DNA of 64,000 nt from Prorocentrum cordatum. Its lineage: Eukaryota; Sar; Dinophyceae; Prorocentrales; Prorocentraceae. A program made the translations under genes and the position numbers. Location of the stretch: the NCBI GenBank assembly GCA_963575745.1, contig CAUYUJ010017803.1:19501-83500 (forward strand), given 5' to 3'. Each line of letters starts with the position of its first letter. Position 1 is the stretch's first letter. Below the pieces are notes generated by a model. It made no database searches. It was given only the letters and a program-made list of their open reading frames with translations, and was not told the DNA's origin. This document shows, piece after piece, positions 31,974 to 43,253 of this stretch.

Positions 31974-34246
31974 TCAGACCGACAGCCCAGGCACGATGGC
32001 GGGATGGGCCGAAGGCCAGTAGGATAGGTGGTGCTTCGGCTTCCTGGGGACCCCTCCGCGCCTAAGCAGAAGCAAATGCCGAAGTACCAAGTGCTCGATG
32101 CGATCGCATTGGTGAGAATCGGGCCTGTCTGGATACGATGCGAGCTCCACGTGCCATTCGAGCAACGTGTCGGCGCACCTTTTAAGCCCTGCGCCACGCA
32201 CAATGCGGCCTGAAAAAGTTGGCATCAAAATCTTCGCGCAAAAAAGAAACATATCAATTGTCTCAGCACCCTTTAGCTTGATGCCTTGCTTGTGTGGCTT
32301 CCCGAACATGCTAGGAGAGAGCTCGGTATCGATCTCACTCAGACGTCGCCCCTGGAGTTTCTCTGACATGTACCACCCGTTCAGAAGCACACTTAGACGG
32401 CTGAACCCTATAGACCACCGTGTTTCCTGATTTGCCCCATGAGGGACGAACACGTCTGACTGCACCAAAGCCCACATAATTGCACAGACAATAGATGGCA
32501 TCACGCCGAGCGCGACCGTGTGGAGGAAATCCACGCCAAAATTCTTTGCAATGCTCAAGCCGACCCCTGCTTCAAAGACTGGATTTGGCAAGGTCGTGAG
32601 CGCTGCTCTGGAGGGGCGCAAGAATTTTAGCCAGCACGGCGTGTCTACAACGGCGTAATGTCCAACATCCTCTAGCCCTGGCTGGGGAATTAGGCGGTCG
32701 TGTTTTCTCAGGGGGGCGCTGCGATCATTGAGTGCAGTTGTATCAGCTCCAACAGTTAGGCCCCGACCTGCGCTCCGACGATCAAAGAACATCGTGGTTT
32801 CTTCCCAGAGCCTAGCCTTTTCTATGTCTGATCCCACGTAGATCCACACCTCTGCCTGCCGCGACGCGTCCAGGTGATCGCCCTCCTCGTGATCGTTCCA
32901 GGGCCGCTCGTCTTCATCAACAAGAAGGCTGGCGCCGCTGGCTTGCGACAGCGGCATCACGACCATACGTCGGAGGAGAGAGAGAGGAACAAGAGAAGAT
33001 GGAGGAGGGAAGGACAGGAGGAGATGGAGGAGGAGCTAGAGGAGGAGGTGGAGGAGGAGATGGAGTAGAAGATGGAGGACAGAAGTGACGGCCGGACTCG
33101 GCGCAGACTGATCTTCCGACGGTCCCCCACCTCATCCAACATTCCCTCGCCTTCCCCTGCCCCTTCCACCCCTTCGCCACTCATCCACCCCCCCCGCCTC
33201 CCGCTCGCCCCGCCCCAATCACCCGCCCGCCCGCCTTAGCGTCCGCATCGTTGCGCTGCGTGCGACGGCGCATGGGCGGCGAAAGGCGCAGTCCTGTATA
33301 AGTGCATGTTCTCCAAAGACGTGTCGCAGAGGGGGCGGCAGTGCAGCGCCGAGCTCCAGTTGGGAACGTTGAAGAATTGGGCCACCCCCTCCCAGTCGGC
33401 CATGATGTAGCAGCACGCCGCCTTCAAGCCGAGCGAGGAACCACCTTGACTACGTCTGTCTGACTCCTTATCAGGCCAGCGGCTGTGATCCCACGTGGTA
33501 CATGGATACTTGCCAATTGCCAGAGCGTCGAGCGACCACCTCAAGAAAGTAAACAACCTCCAGTAAGAGCAGTTCCCCTTACATCCACATCGGCAGGCCA
33601 ACTGCTTGCGGAACACGACTCCAACGTGGCGTCGTTTGGTGATCATGTTAACGACCGATATGACCAATATAGATTTGGTCCGTCCCGCACCTGCGGCACC
33701 GCCGTATTGGGCTGAGTCAACATAGATACCTATTGGTATGATGAGTTCGTCCTGCTCGGCGCTTGCCACCACGGGGTGTTCACGGACGACAGGGGGCCAA
33801 TCGATGGATGCCATCTGACGCCGCATGCTGGACTCGGCCAGCGGCATCGACACCTCGTTCTTGAGCAGATCGTGGAACGGGCGCGCCGAGATCTGCACGC
33901 TCGCACGAGCGCGCGTCTGGCGAGATTGGCACGGCACGTCCAAGACAACAGACTGAACTTGGTTGACTCCGATGTCACGCATTTGCTTGTCAATGTGTCG
34001 ACTATAGCGCCCTGTGTTCCAATGTGGCTGGGGGGCGAGGCCCCAGCGCTTCACGTCGCCAAGTGCGCCAGCTTTGCTGGCACGGTAGCTGATATCGCAG
34101 AAACTCTTGGACGTGAGCTCACCGACGCAGAAGAGCCGCTGGAGCTCGCCAAGCAAAGCCCCCCCAGACGCCGCTCGGACATGGGCGGGCGCAGGTGGAG
34201 ATATAGCGCGGCGCCTGTGCGACATGGTTGGCGCTTGAGCAGCCAC
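31974..34246 (-). CDS. Transposase-like protein of element 2 (two main exons)
   Basis: The N-terminal part (34246-33236, ~336 aa) has PIGIYVDSAQYGG (a candidate catalytic Asp), RRHVGVVFRKQLACRCGCKG with following NCSYWRLFTFLRWSLDAL, and a drug-like KAACCYIMADWEGVAQFF segment. The C-terminal part (from ~32966 to 31974) has GVDFLHTVALGVM, the Asp-x-x-His...Gly pattern of CACTA/Plavaka-type transposases, and later PRKPKHHLSYW. These motifs in this order match a large transposase-like family I know from dinoflagellate genomes. The ~270-bp gap (33235-32967), rich in GGA on the + strand, is presumably an intron; its exact borders are unresolved. The C-terminal end merges into the shared repeat at 32024, so the last residues are uncertain. 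Different motif spacing shows it is not the same family as the element 1 transposase. Confidence 0.65.
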
Positions 34247-35437
34247 GCCCAGAAGTACATCATGTTATACTCATCCTAATCTTCATGCATCATCCTCTCC
34301 ACCCCCCGCCCTTCCCCCCTTCCTCGCCCCCCCTATCCTCTCCCGCCGCGCCCCCTTTCCTCGCCCTCGTCTCCGCCAACCCCCACCCAATGCTCCATTC
34401 CCCGCCCTCGTCCCTCCACCTCCCACTCGGCGCTCGCCAGCGCCTCTCTGCTTAGCAGGGGACAGACAGGGGGTGTGTCGAGAGGCGAGATACGGGAGCA
34501 GACGAGGGATTCAGGGAATGAGGAAGGGAGTGGGGAGGGACCAGAGCGGCGACGAGTTGAGGGGAAATGCGCAGACCCCCTGCACGTCGCACGCATGGCA
34601 CGCCGAACGTGCCCATCCAGCAGCGCTCAACACCCGCCGCCTGCATAATCTAAGCAAAACGTGCCTCGCGACAGGGCCTCGGCGACCGTCATCGGTAGGT
34701 CATCGGTAGGTCATCGGTCCGTCATCGGTGTAGTCGATCGTCATCGGTCCCGTCATCGGTAGTTTTCATATATATATATATACTGTTTGATCGCCCGTCA
34801 TCGGTGCGGTCATCGATGACGCTGTCATCGGTAGGTCATCGGTCCGTCATCGGTCAGACAACCGGTCGAAATCGAAAAAAAATCAGCAACAAAAAAATAT
34901 ATATTCAAATAAAAAACTGAAAGCAACCAAAACAAACCAAACACAAACGGTCTCCTCGTCAAAACATCCAGAACAAAGAAAAATCCCTGAAACAAAAAAA
35001 TAATAATAATAACACGATTCATTCACATGTCTCCTCGTCGCTCGGGCCCCGCCGCGCAGCATCGGCCGTGCATGCGCGATCTCGCGCATCTGAAGAAACC
35101 CCGCAGTAGCGCGCTCAAGCGCACTGCCAGGCGCTGCTGCCTCGGCAACATGGGCCCGCCCAGCACGATCGCTGCCGCGCCAGAGCCCCCGCAGGAGGTC
35201 GCCGGGGCTCAAGCGTTTGCCCCCTTGGCTTGAGCACCACGTTACTCTGGCGCAGCCTTTAAACATTGTGCTGGGCGATGCACGTGAGCAGTCGTCCCCC
35301 TTCATGCGTTTGCCTCAGTGGCCCGTCCCTCCACCCCCCCGACTACGTGGCTCACAATCGCCCCGTCTCCCTGGGATGCAGCGCGTCGCCGGAGATCCCC
35401 GTCGCAGCGGCGCAACACTCTGTGCATCGGGGTGAAA
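34247..35437. other. Spacer with GTCATCGGT repeats
   Basis: C/T-rich DNA (34280-34440), tandem GTCATCGGTAGGTCATCGGT words with a TA run (34687-34860), then A-rich DNA (34870-35020). A short frame at 35027-35233 (+) is not convincing. No gene is called. Confidence 0.6.
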
Positions 35438-38400
35438 TTACTGTTTGGGCTTTTTCTTGGGAGGCTTCTTGCCCCCCTTCTCGCCACTCCTCTTGGCTTT
35501 GGCAGGGGTTGGCGCCTTGCCTCCGGTCGCCTGGTGCTTGTGGATCTCGTTGGACTGGATCGTGGCCGCCAAGAGGTTGTCCAGCTTGTCGCACATGTCC
35601 TGCGCGCGCGGCGCGCGTCGATCGTCTAAGAGGGGTCGCGGCGCAAAGGGGCAAGGGCGGGGACGTAAATCTCGAGGCAGGCGTGATGACAACAATACTT
35701 AAGGTTGCTGGAGAGAAGGTAAAGGCCTGAGGGGGATCGAGGGCCCACGGCCGTCGCAGTCGTCGTCGATCGTCGTGGTAATGGCGTTTGTGCGTCGTCG
35801 TCAGGTCCTCAACCGTCGTCGTCGCCGCCGCCGCCCATCCCCCCGCCCCGCAAGCGAGCTGCAGTCCTTCACCTCCTTCACCTTGCTAGGCTCGCACGCC
35901 ACCTCGATCTCAGTCTCTGCGTGGTTCTTCCTGACCTCGGGGGCCGGAGGGCGCGCCCTGGCGGTCATTGGTGACGTCGTCGATGCGGCATCGATGACGT
36001 CATCGATGCGTCATCGATGACGACATCGATGACGACGCGATGGCGTCATCGATGACGTCACCGATGAGCTCATCGATGACTGTGGTGTTTTTCGCCATTT
36101 GTGGGCCTCCAGGGGCCTCCTCGTCGCCACGGCTGGATCCACCTCGAGACTCTGGTCATCTAGGCGCACCCCCTTCATCATCATGACTCTCTCCATTTCC
36201 CTTCTCAATCTCCCCATCCTCCCTCTCACTCTCCTCCCTCAATCTCCCCGTCCTCCTTCTCGCTCTCCTCATCCTTCTCCTCATTTTCAACGCGTCGCAG
36301 ACCTTGGAGAACTCCACGCCGAGGTACAGCCCCTTGAAGATCTTGTTTTGCTTCACCAGGTCGTCCAGCTTTTCCTCCTCGGCGGTGATCTTCCCCAGGG
36401 TCGCTGGCGTTCTCGCCCACGCGTATTCAGCCTCGTCGTCAGACTCGTGTTCCTTGATGGTCTCGATCATCGACTTGGCGCTTGCAGTCGTGCTCTGTGC
36501 GGCGATGATCGTCTTGCGGGCCTCCGTGGGCCGAACCACTGCCACTGCCTTCTCCTTCTTCACAGGCGGCGCCACTGGTGCAAGGTCCTCTGGCGGCGGG
36601 CCCTCGTCAGCATTGCTGTCCTCGTCGCCGCCAGCGCCCGCGTCGCCAGGCTCGTCGATCTCCTTCTGCGTCGCAGTCTCCGCCCAGCGCCTGGTGAACT
36701 TCTCCACGTACTGCGCCTCGAACCACATGAACTTGACGGAGTCGTTCTGGTCGTCGATGCGGACGAACGGGTACCCCATCGCGATGCACCTCTCGGCCGT
36801 CAACTGGCAGTTCTTAGTCGCCTCCTCGTCGTACTGGCCGCGAGGCCCCCCCTCCTCGTAGCACATCCTCATGAACGAGACGACCTTGCCCTTGCGAATC
36901 CATGGGTCATCACTCTGGGTCGTTGTCGTCCTGAGCCGCTTGACGGCGCCATCGTACTGCGTCTTGACCCACTTCGCCTTCCATGCCACCACGTCATTGG
37001 TCTCGTTGTACTCCGCCTTGAGCTTCTTGTTGGTCGCGAGCTCCCGCTGCAGCCGCTGCCCCAGTGCCGACTTCATGCTGAATTTGCAGTTCTCCTCCTC
37101 GTAGCACTTCTTGGCCTGGAGGTCGCCCGTCAAGTACTTCTTCTGCATCGGCGTGAGCTCCGCAGGGGCGCCACTCGCGCCGCTCGTCGCGTCGTGGCCA
37201 GGTTGGAACTTCGCCTTGTTGGTATTGCAGAGCCCCTGCACGCGACCTATGAGCTCCTCCTGGATCTGCGAGGCCGCGTTCTTCACGGGCGCATCGGCTG
37301 TCCTGCAAGGCCGTGGGCCGTGCTCCGCCCCCCCCCCATGTCTCCTCCTCATCCCCCCCCCTCTTTCCTCCCCCCCTCCCTTGCCCAATCCCCTCATCGT
37401 CTCCGTCGCCCTCTCTTATTCTCCTCCACCTCCTCCTCATCCTTCCCCACGTCATCCTCCGCCACCTCCTCCTCTCACCTCCCAGTCTCCACTTGCCCGT
37501 CAGACCCCCCCCCCCTCACGGCCCTCGCGGTGCCGATCTGCAGCGCTGGCGTTCGCGGAGCACTGCTGGGAGCTGCCGATGGAGCCGCAGACCTCATTGA
37601 TGGAGCCACCGAGGGAGCTGCCGATGGAGCCGCCGAAGGTGCCGCCGAGGGAGCCGACGTCAGTCGCGTCGATCGCCTCAGCGCTGCATAGCCTTTCATC
37701 AGCATGCCCACCTTCTCCCCCGCGGGCATCGGCTCCTCGGCGGCGGCGGCGCTGAAGGACCTCGGCGGCTGCGAAGATGCCCTGCTCGGCCTGACGGGCC
37801 GATGGGCTTGCGTCTGGATCTCATCCTCAGCTGGCCGGCGCATCTCAGCCTCCTCGGCCCCCTCAGCCTCCTCAGGTGGCTTCGGCTTCTGGGCCCCCGC
37901 CTTCGCCCTCTTCTTGCGCTTCTTGGGCCTCCTCGCCTCCTCAGCCGCAGCCGCCAGCGGCGCCGAGTCCCCCGACTTCGCCTTCCCCGAGGCGGTCGCC
38001 CCGACCTCGAGCCCGACCCCCGTCTGGACGCCTGCCCCCGCGCGCGGGGGTAGGCGGACAGACGGCGCGGTCGGGCTTGGGATCGCGACGCCCGTATCTG
38101 GCCTTATTCCTCTTCTTCTTGCGGCTGCGCTTCTCGATGACCGGCGCCGTGTGCTTGGACAGCTGCGCGTCGTCAGTGTCCTCGCCGTCCTGCTCGGCGG
38201 CCTCGGGCCCCTCCTCGGCCGCGCCCTCGGCGCACGGCTCGGCGGCCTGGGGCCCCATCTCGGCGAGCCCCGCCTGCTCGCGGGCTGCCCTCTCCATGAT
38301 TTCTGCGAACTCGTCCAGGCGGTCGGGCGGAGGACTGCGCTGGCTCGGCGGCGCGGGCTCACGCTGTCGTGGACCGTCGCGGGCGGGGTCGCCGCCGATG

Positions 38401-38632
38401 AGCTCTCCGTGCCCGCCGCTAGCCGATGGCCCGTCGCCTGCGGCGAGGTAGGCCGCGCTGCGTGGGCCGCCGTGCGCGGGGCTATCCGCCTGCGTCGTCG
38501 AGCCCGAGTCCGTGTCTGAGGACTCGAGCATCGCGTCAGTGCGCGCCTGGCGCAGGCTCCTCCTGCGCGCCGCCGCGAGCGGTGCGTCGACGAGGCTCTC
38601 TTCCACCAGCACCACATCGCTCTCCTTGTTGC
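35438..38632 (-). CDS. Unknown multi-exon Lys/Glu-rich protein (partial at 5' end)
   Basis: Exon A1 starts at 38632 after acceptor GCGCGCAG (reading NKESDVVLVEES) and has an acidic region ending in RSRKKKRNKARYG. A short intron or frameshift at ~38090-38033 leads to A2 (TGVGLEVGATASGKAKSG, a KKRKKRAKAG basic patch, then APSAAPS repeats), ending at 37479 with donor GTGAGA. After a 176-bp intron, exon B starts at 37302 in phase (GR|TADAPVKN) and carries a region of ~330 residues including LQRELATNKKLKAEY, DPWIRKGKVVSFMRMCYEEG and FMWFEAQYVEKFTRRW. A last exon (~35620-35438) has MCDKLDNLLAATIQSNEIHK and a Lys-rich tail ending TAA. The B-exon pattern belongs to a dinoflagellate hypothetical family; function is unknown, and Lys-rich ends suggest nucleus. 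The intron before the last exon holds palindromes at 35967-36077. Confidence 0.55.
35967..36077. repeat. CATCGATGACGTCATCGATG palindrome cluster
   Basis: About ten overlapping ATCGATGA dyads (GACGTCATCGATGCGTCATC and so on). It lies in the proposed last intron of the minus-strand gene. Confidence 0.92.
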
Positions 38633-39182
38633 CTGCGCGCCCGCGCGGGGGGAAGCGGCGATCCCCTCCTCTTCCTCGTCATCCGCCTCCTCCACCTCCT
38701 CTTCCTCCCCCACCCTCCTCCTTGTGCACCCCCCTCCCTCCTCCTCGTCATCATATTCGCCTTCCCTCCCCCTTCTCCGCCTGCCCACTCTCTGCCGCCC
38801 CTCTCCTCCTCCCCGTCCCAATCCTCGTCCTCTTCCACTTCCGCCTCCTCCTCCCATGCCCTCCTCCGATCCTTCTACTCTTCCCCCCTCCTCCCCCCCC
38901 CTTCCCGTTCCCCCTGCCCCCTCCCCCCCCCGTCGCCGCCCCCGCTGTCGCAGCGTCGCTGCCCCGCTCTCGCTTTCATCCGCCACGGCGCCCTTGGGCG
39001 CGGAGTGGGCGCGCCCTCGATGTCTAGGGAGAGGCCGCAGGAAGCGCCCCAGAGGCCCCCAAGAAATCCCCGAAGCTCACCCAAGAGGCCCACATGAAGC
39101 CCCAAGAAGCCCACAAAATACATCGAAACTGCCTTCCCGAAGCTTCCGAGAGACCAACCACGAGATCCCGACACAAACATTA
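38633..39182. other. C/T-rich intron or upstream region
   Basis: CCTCCTC-rich on the + strand from 38660 to 38940, which would be a purine-rich intron of the minus gene, followed by fragments of AAGAGGCCCACATGAAGCCC repeats. No gene is supported. Confidence 0.5.
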
Positions 39183-39311
39183 GGCCTCAGACCGACAGCC
39201 CAGGCGCGGTGGCGGGATGGGCCGAAGGCCAGTAGGATCCGCCGCCCCCTGCTTGCAGGGGTGCACGGCGTGCTGGATGTTTCAGATTTTGGTTTTGGTT
39301 CTTTTTCTAAA
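39183..39311 (+). repeat. Dispersed fragment shared with 31970-32024 and, inverted, with ~40168-40255
   Basis: 39183-39237 (CCTCAGACCGACAGCCCAGG...) repeats 31970-32024. The following block with GCAGGGGTGCACGGCGTGCT and TTTTGGTTTTGGTTC is the reverse complement of 40168-40255. Confidence 0.85.
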
Positions 39312-39315
39312 AGAA

Positions 39316-41859
39316 TCGAAGACGCCCACGGCGAATCACCGCCGCCCCCTGCCTTTTTGGAAGCGCCTATGTGGCCGAACGTTGAGGCCAGACCTGCCGA
39401 GCTATCGGACCACGTGTTCCCCGAATCGGTTTGGAAAGCCTTCGGGGAACACGTGGGCATCTTGAAGGTCATCTTGGCCGTCTTGGAGGCCTCTTGGGCA
39501 AGCTTTGGGCGATCTTTGGGGCTTTTTGGGCCGTCTCGGGCCAGCTTCGAGCCAACTTCGGCCATCTTGGTGGGTTCCTGGCACGTCTGAAGCCGTCGGA
39601 AGCCGTTTGGGGGGCCTCTATGGGCCGACTTGGGGCCCGCTTGGAATGCTCCAGGGCCGTCTTGGAGGCCATCTTGGGCGTCTTGGAGGCCATCTTGGGC
39701 GCGTTGGAGGCCTCTTGGGCCCTCTTGGGGCCCTCTGGGGGCCATCTTGGAGGCCACTTGGGCCATCATGGGGCTCTCTTGGGGGCCTCTTGGGCGATCT
39801 TGGGGGCTTCTTGGGCCGTCTTGAGCCGTCGGAGAGCCGAAAAGGCGCAAATGCCAAAATCCTTCAAAAACCAAAGGACAATCAATGATTTTGGCCTCTT
39901 CGGACTCTCCTGGAGGACCTCTTGGAGGCCTCTTGGGCCGTCTGGGAGGCCTCTGGGGGGCCTCTTGGGCCGTCTTGGGCCGTCTTGGACTCTCTTGGGC
40001 CGTTTTGGAGGCCGTCTTGGACCATCTCGCGCGGACTTGGAGGCCATCTTGGGCCATCTTCGCGATTTTTTGAAGATGTCCCGAGCGAAACGGCCGTTTT
40101 TGGGCATTGACAGACGGATTTTCGTCAATTTACGCGTGGCCGGCGGGGCGGGCCGAAGCCCACTGGGGAGTTCTTTTAGAAAAAGAACCAAAACCAAAAC
40201 CTGAAACATCCAGCACGCCGCGCACCCCTGCAAGCAGGGGGCGGCGGACTCCCCAGTGGGCTTCGGCCCGTCCCGCCGGCCACCCGCAAGTTTCCGAAAA
40301 TCCATCTGTCAATGCCTTTGTTGCCCCAACTTGGCCCAAGATGGCCTCCAAGACGGCCAAGATGGCCCAAGATGGCCTCCAAGATGCTTCCAAGACGGCC
40401 ACGATGGCCTCCAAAACGGGTAAGATGGCTCCAAGATGCACCCAAGACGGCCCAAGATGGCCTCAAGCGGCCCAAAAGGCCCGCAAAAGGCCTCCAAGAC
40501 GGCCCAAGAGCCCTCCAAGACGCCCTCCAGGAAGGCCCGAATAAGTTAAAATCATTGATTTGCCTTAGGTTGTTCAAGGATTTTGGCATGTTCTTCTTTT
40601 CAGCTCTCCGACGGCCCAAGACGGCCCAAGAGGTCCCCAACATCGCCCCAACAGCACCCAAGAGGCCTCCAAGATGGCACCATGACGGCCCAAGAGGCCC
40701 CCAAGAAGGCCCCAAGAGGGCCTCAAGACGGCCCAAGAGGCCTCCAAGACGCCCAAGATGGCCTCCAAGACGGCCAAGATGGCCCAAGATGGCCTCCAAG
40801 ATGCCTCCAAGACGGCCAAGATGGCCTCCAAGACGGGTAAGATGGCTCCAAGATGCACCCAAGACGGTCCAAGATGGCCTCAAGATGGTCTCAGACGGCC
40901 CAAAAGGCCGGCAAAAGGCCTCCAAGACGGCCCAAGAGCCCTCCAAGACGCCCTCCAGGAAGGCCCGACTAGGTTAAAATCATTGATTTTCCTCCGGTTT
41001 TTGAAGGATTTTGGCATGTTCTTCTTTTCAGCTCTCCGACGGTCCCAGACGGCCCATGAGGTCCCCAACATCGCCCCAACAGCACCCAAGAGGCCTCCAA
41101 GATGGCCCCATGACGGCCCAAGAGGCCCCCAAGAAGGCCCCAAGAGGGCCTCAAGACGGCCCAAGAGGCCTCCAAGACGCCCAAGATGGCCTCCAAGACG
41201 GCCCAAGACGCCTCAAAGACAGCCCCAGATAGAAACGAGGCCTCCAAGACGTTCTCCAAGAACGCCCCGAGAGACCATTACCGTTCATGTCATATTGGTC
41301 AGAACAGATCTTGTGTATATCGTCTTTTCGGCTTTCCAAAACTCCGCGACATCCCAATGAGCCTCCAAGAGCGCCCCAGAACAATCCAAAAGGCCTCCAA
41401 GAACGCCCCTAGACGGCACAAGAAAGCCCCAAAACGGCCCCAAAGACAGCCCCAAGACGGCCCGGCAGATCTCCCAAACGCCCACGCTGGCGTCCACTAC
41501 GGCCACGATAAACCCAAGTGAGGCCACAGAGAGGCCCCCAACCCAGCCCAGACGGCGCCAAGCAGAACAGGAAGGCCGCAAGGCATCCAAAGAGGCCCCC
41601 AAGATGCTTCCAAGACCGCACATGTGGCCCAATATAAACCCAGAGTAGCCAAAAAGGCACTCAAGAGACCTCCTCCTCCATTCCCCCCCTTCCTATCTCT
41701 CGTCTCCCCCCCGTCCTCCCCCACGTGTTCCCCGAAGGCTGTAAAGACCGATTCGGGGAATGGCCCAATAACTCGGCAGACCTCTGGCCGCAGCAGTCGG
41801 CCGCATCGGCGCTTCCGAAAGGGCAGGGGGCGGCGGTGATTCGCCGTAGGCGTCTTCGA
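39316..41859. repeat. 2.5-kb inverted-repeat array of GGCC-CTTGG units
   Basis: The terminal arms 39316-39458 and 41719-41859 are imperfect reverse complements of ~142 bp, each containing the self-complementary CGTGTTCCCCGAA...TTCGGGGAACACG. Between them, the left half is made of TTGGAGGCCATCTTGGGCC units and the right half of their complement. A longer unit with AAAATCCTTCAA and GTCGGAGAGC occurs on the left at 39822-39915 and, inverted, on the right at 40528-40625 and 40948-41050 (two tandem copies ~420 bp apart). Numerous open frames arise on both strands from the repeat and are not genes. Confidence 0.88.
40103..40316. mobile_element. 214-bp palindromic (foldback/MITE-like) element
   Basis: Arms 40103-40174 and 40245-40316 are reverse complements with few mismatches; they begin GGCATTGACAGACGGATTTT and include GGCGGGGCGGGCCGAAGCCC. 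The core holds AACCAAAACCAAAACCTGAA and a CCCCTGCAAGCAGGGG hairpin. It lies at the switch point of the larger inverted array. Confidence 0.85.
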
Positions 41860-42780
41860 CAATCATATTCCAACTACTCCTGATCACCCTGCCCCCACCC
41901 ATGCAAAGCGAAGGAAACGAGGGCAGAGAGGTGGAGGAGGACGACGAGAATACAACTGAGGGGCAGGACGAGGGAGGGAGATGGAGAGCAGGAGTTGGCC
42001 ACCAGACTGCCCCTGCCCCTGCCCCGCGGCGCTGCGCGCCTGGCATCGGCGACGCTGCCTCGGCAAGGAGCCGCCGCGTCGGCGTCCCCGCCTCGGCGGG
42101 TGGCAACGGCCGCGCGCGCCCAAGCTCTCCCAAGCCCCCTGCCCCAACCATCCTCATCCTAACGCGCCTCCTCGATCACCCTCCTCCTCCTCCTCCGCCC
42201 TCTCCGTCTCCTGGTCGACATCACTCCCCCTACCTGCCCAGCAACGATGCATCGCCGATGCGTCAGCGATGCGTCATCGATGCATCATCGATGACATCCC
42301 CAATCGTGCTTCCCTCGCCCACCCACTCCTCATTGCCCCTCGCCGCCCCTGTACTCTCCGACTCATGTCCCGACGCCCCCATCTCTACCCGTTGCTCTCG
42401 ACGACCCACCACCGCCCCCCGACAATCCGAGGCATGTACTACGACCTGCCTGATCTACCTCATCAGGCGCCTGGCGCCCCCTGACCCACTGACGACGCCG
42501 ATGGGAGTGCGATGAGGACGAGGGCGGGGGGCGCGATCATGAGGGCGGGGGGCGCGAGCGGCGATGGGGGCGGGGGCGGAACGAGGGCGACGATGGGGGG
42601 CTGACGGGGTCAAGGTGGCGAGTGAGGAGGTCCAGGAGGAATAGGAGGATAGCCCAGAATACGTGGAGAGAGGCGGGAGGTGATTGCACTGGCGCGCGCA
42701 GACGGGGGCATCGCGGCTGGCGCACAGCCGCCCGCGACTCTACGGTGCTGCCAGCCGCTCTCTATGCAGAAGCCCAGGGC
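41860..42780. other. Region without a recognised gene
   Basis: It contains ATCGATGCATCATCGATGAC dyads (42245-42297), C/T-rich DNA and GGGCGGGGGC runs (42520-42600). A minus-strand segment at ~42140-41890 rich in Arg/Gly could be the 3' exon of the gene ending at 43254, but this cannot be shown. Confidence 0.5.
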
Positions 42781-42794
42781 GGACACTGAAGTGG

Positions 42795-42930
42795 GGGTGT
42801 GAGAGAGAGATGAGATAGATGAGAAGAGATAGGTTAGATAAGATAGATGAGGTTCGTGAGAGATGTGAGAGTGAGAGAGCCATGGGATAGGTGAGAGGCG
42901 AGAGGGAAGACATGGGAGTGAGAGAGAGAG

Positions 42931-42961
<31 letters not shown>

Positions 42962-42985
42962 GCATAGCGCGAGAGAGAGAAGCAT

Positions 42986-43039
<54 letters not shown>

Positions 43040-43160
43040 GCGAGGCAGAGACAGAAGAGGGGGAGAGATAGAGATAACGAGAAAGAGAGGAGAGAGAGGG
43101 AGAGAGAGACAGAAATGAAAAGAGAGAGAGAGAGAGAGAGTGCGTGTGTGTGTGTCGAGG
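42795..43160 (+). repeat. GA-rich repeat
   Basis: Imperfect then pure (GA)n, probably in an intron of the minus-strand gene whose exon ends with donor GTGAGC at 43253. Confidence 0.93.
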
Positions 43161-43253
43161 GAACAATGGGAGCGAGATAGAGAGAAACTGCAGACGCGCC
43201 CGCTAAACCGCTCGAGCACTCTGGCAGGCGCGCCAGACAGTAAACACGCTCAC

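Noticed and set aside
39077-41660. Many Pro/Arg or Leu/Gly/Trp-rich frames
   Set aside because: They derive from the GGCC-CTTGG inverted array and appear in mirror image on both strands.
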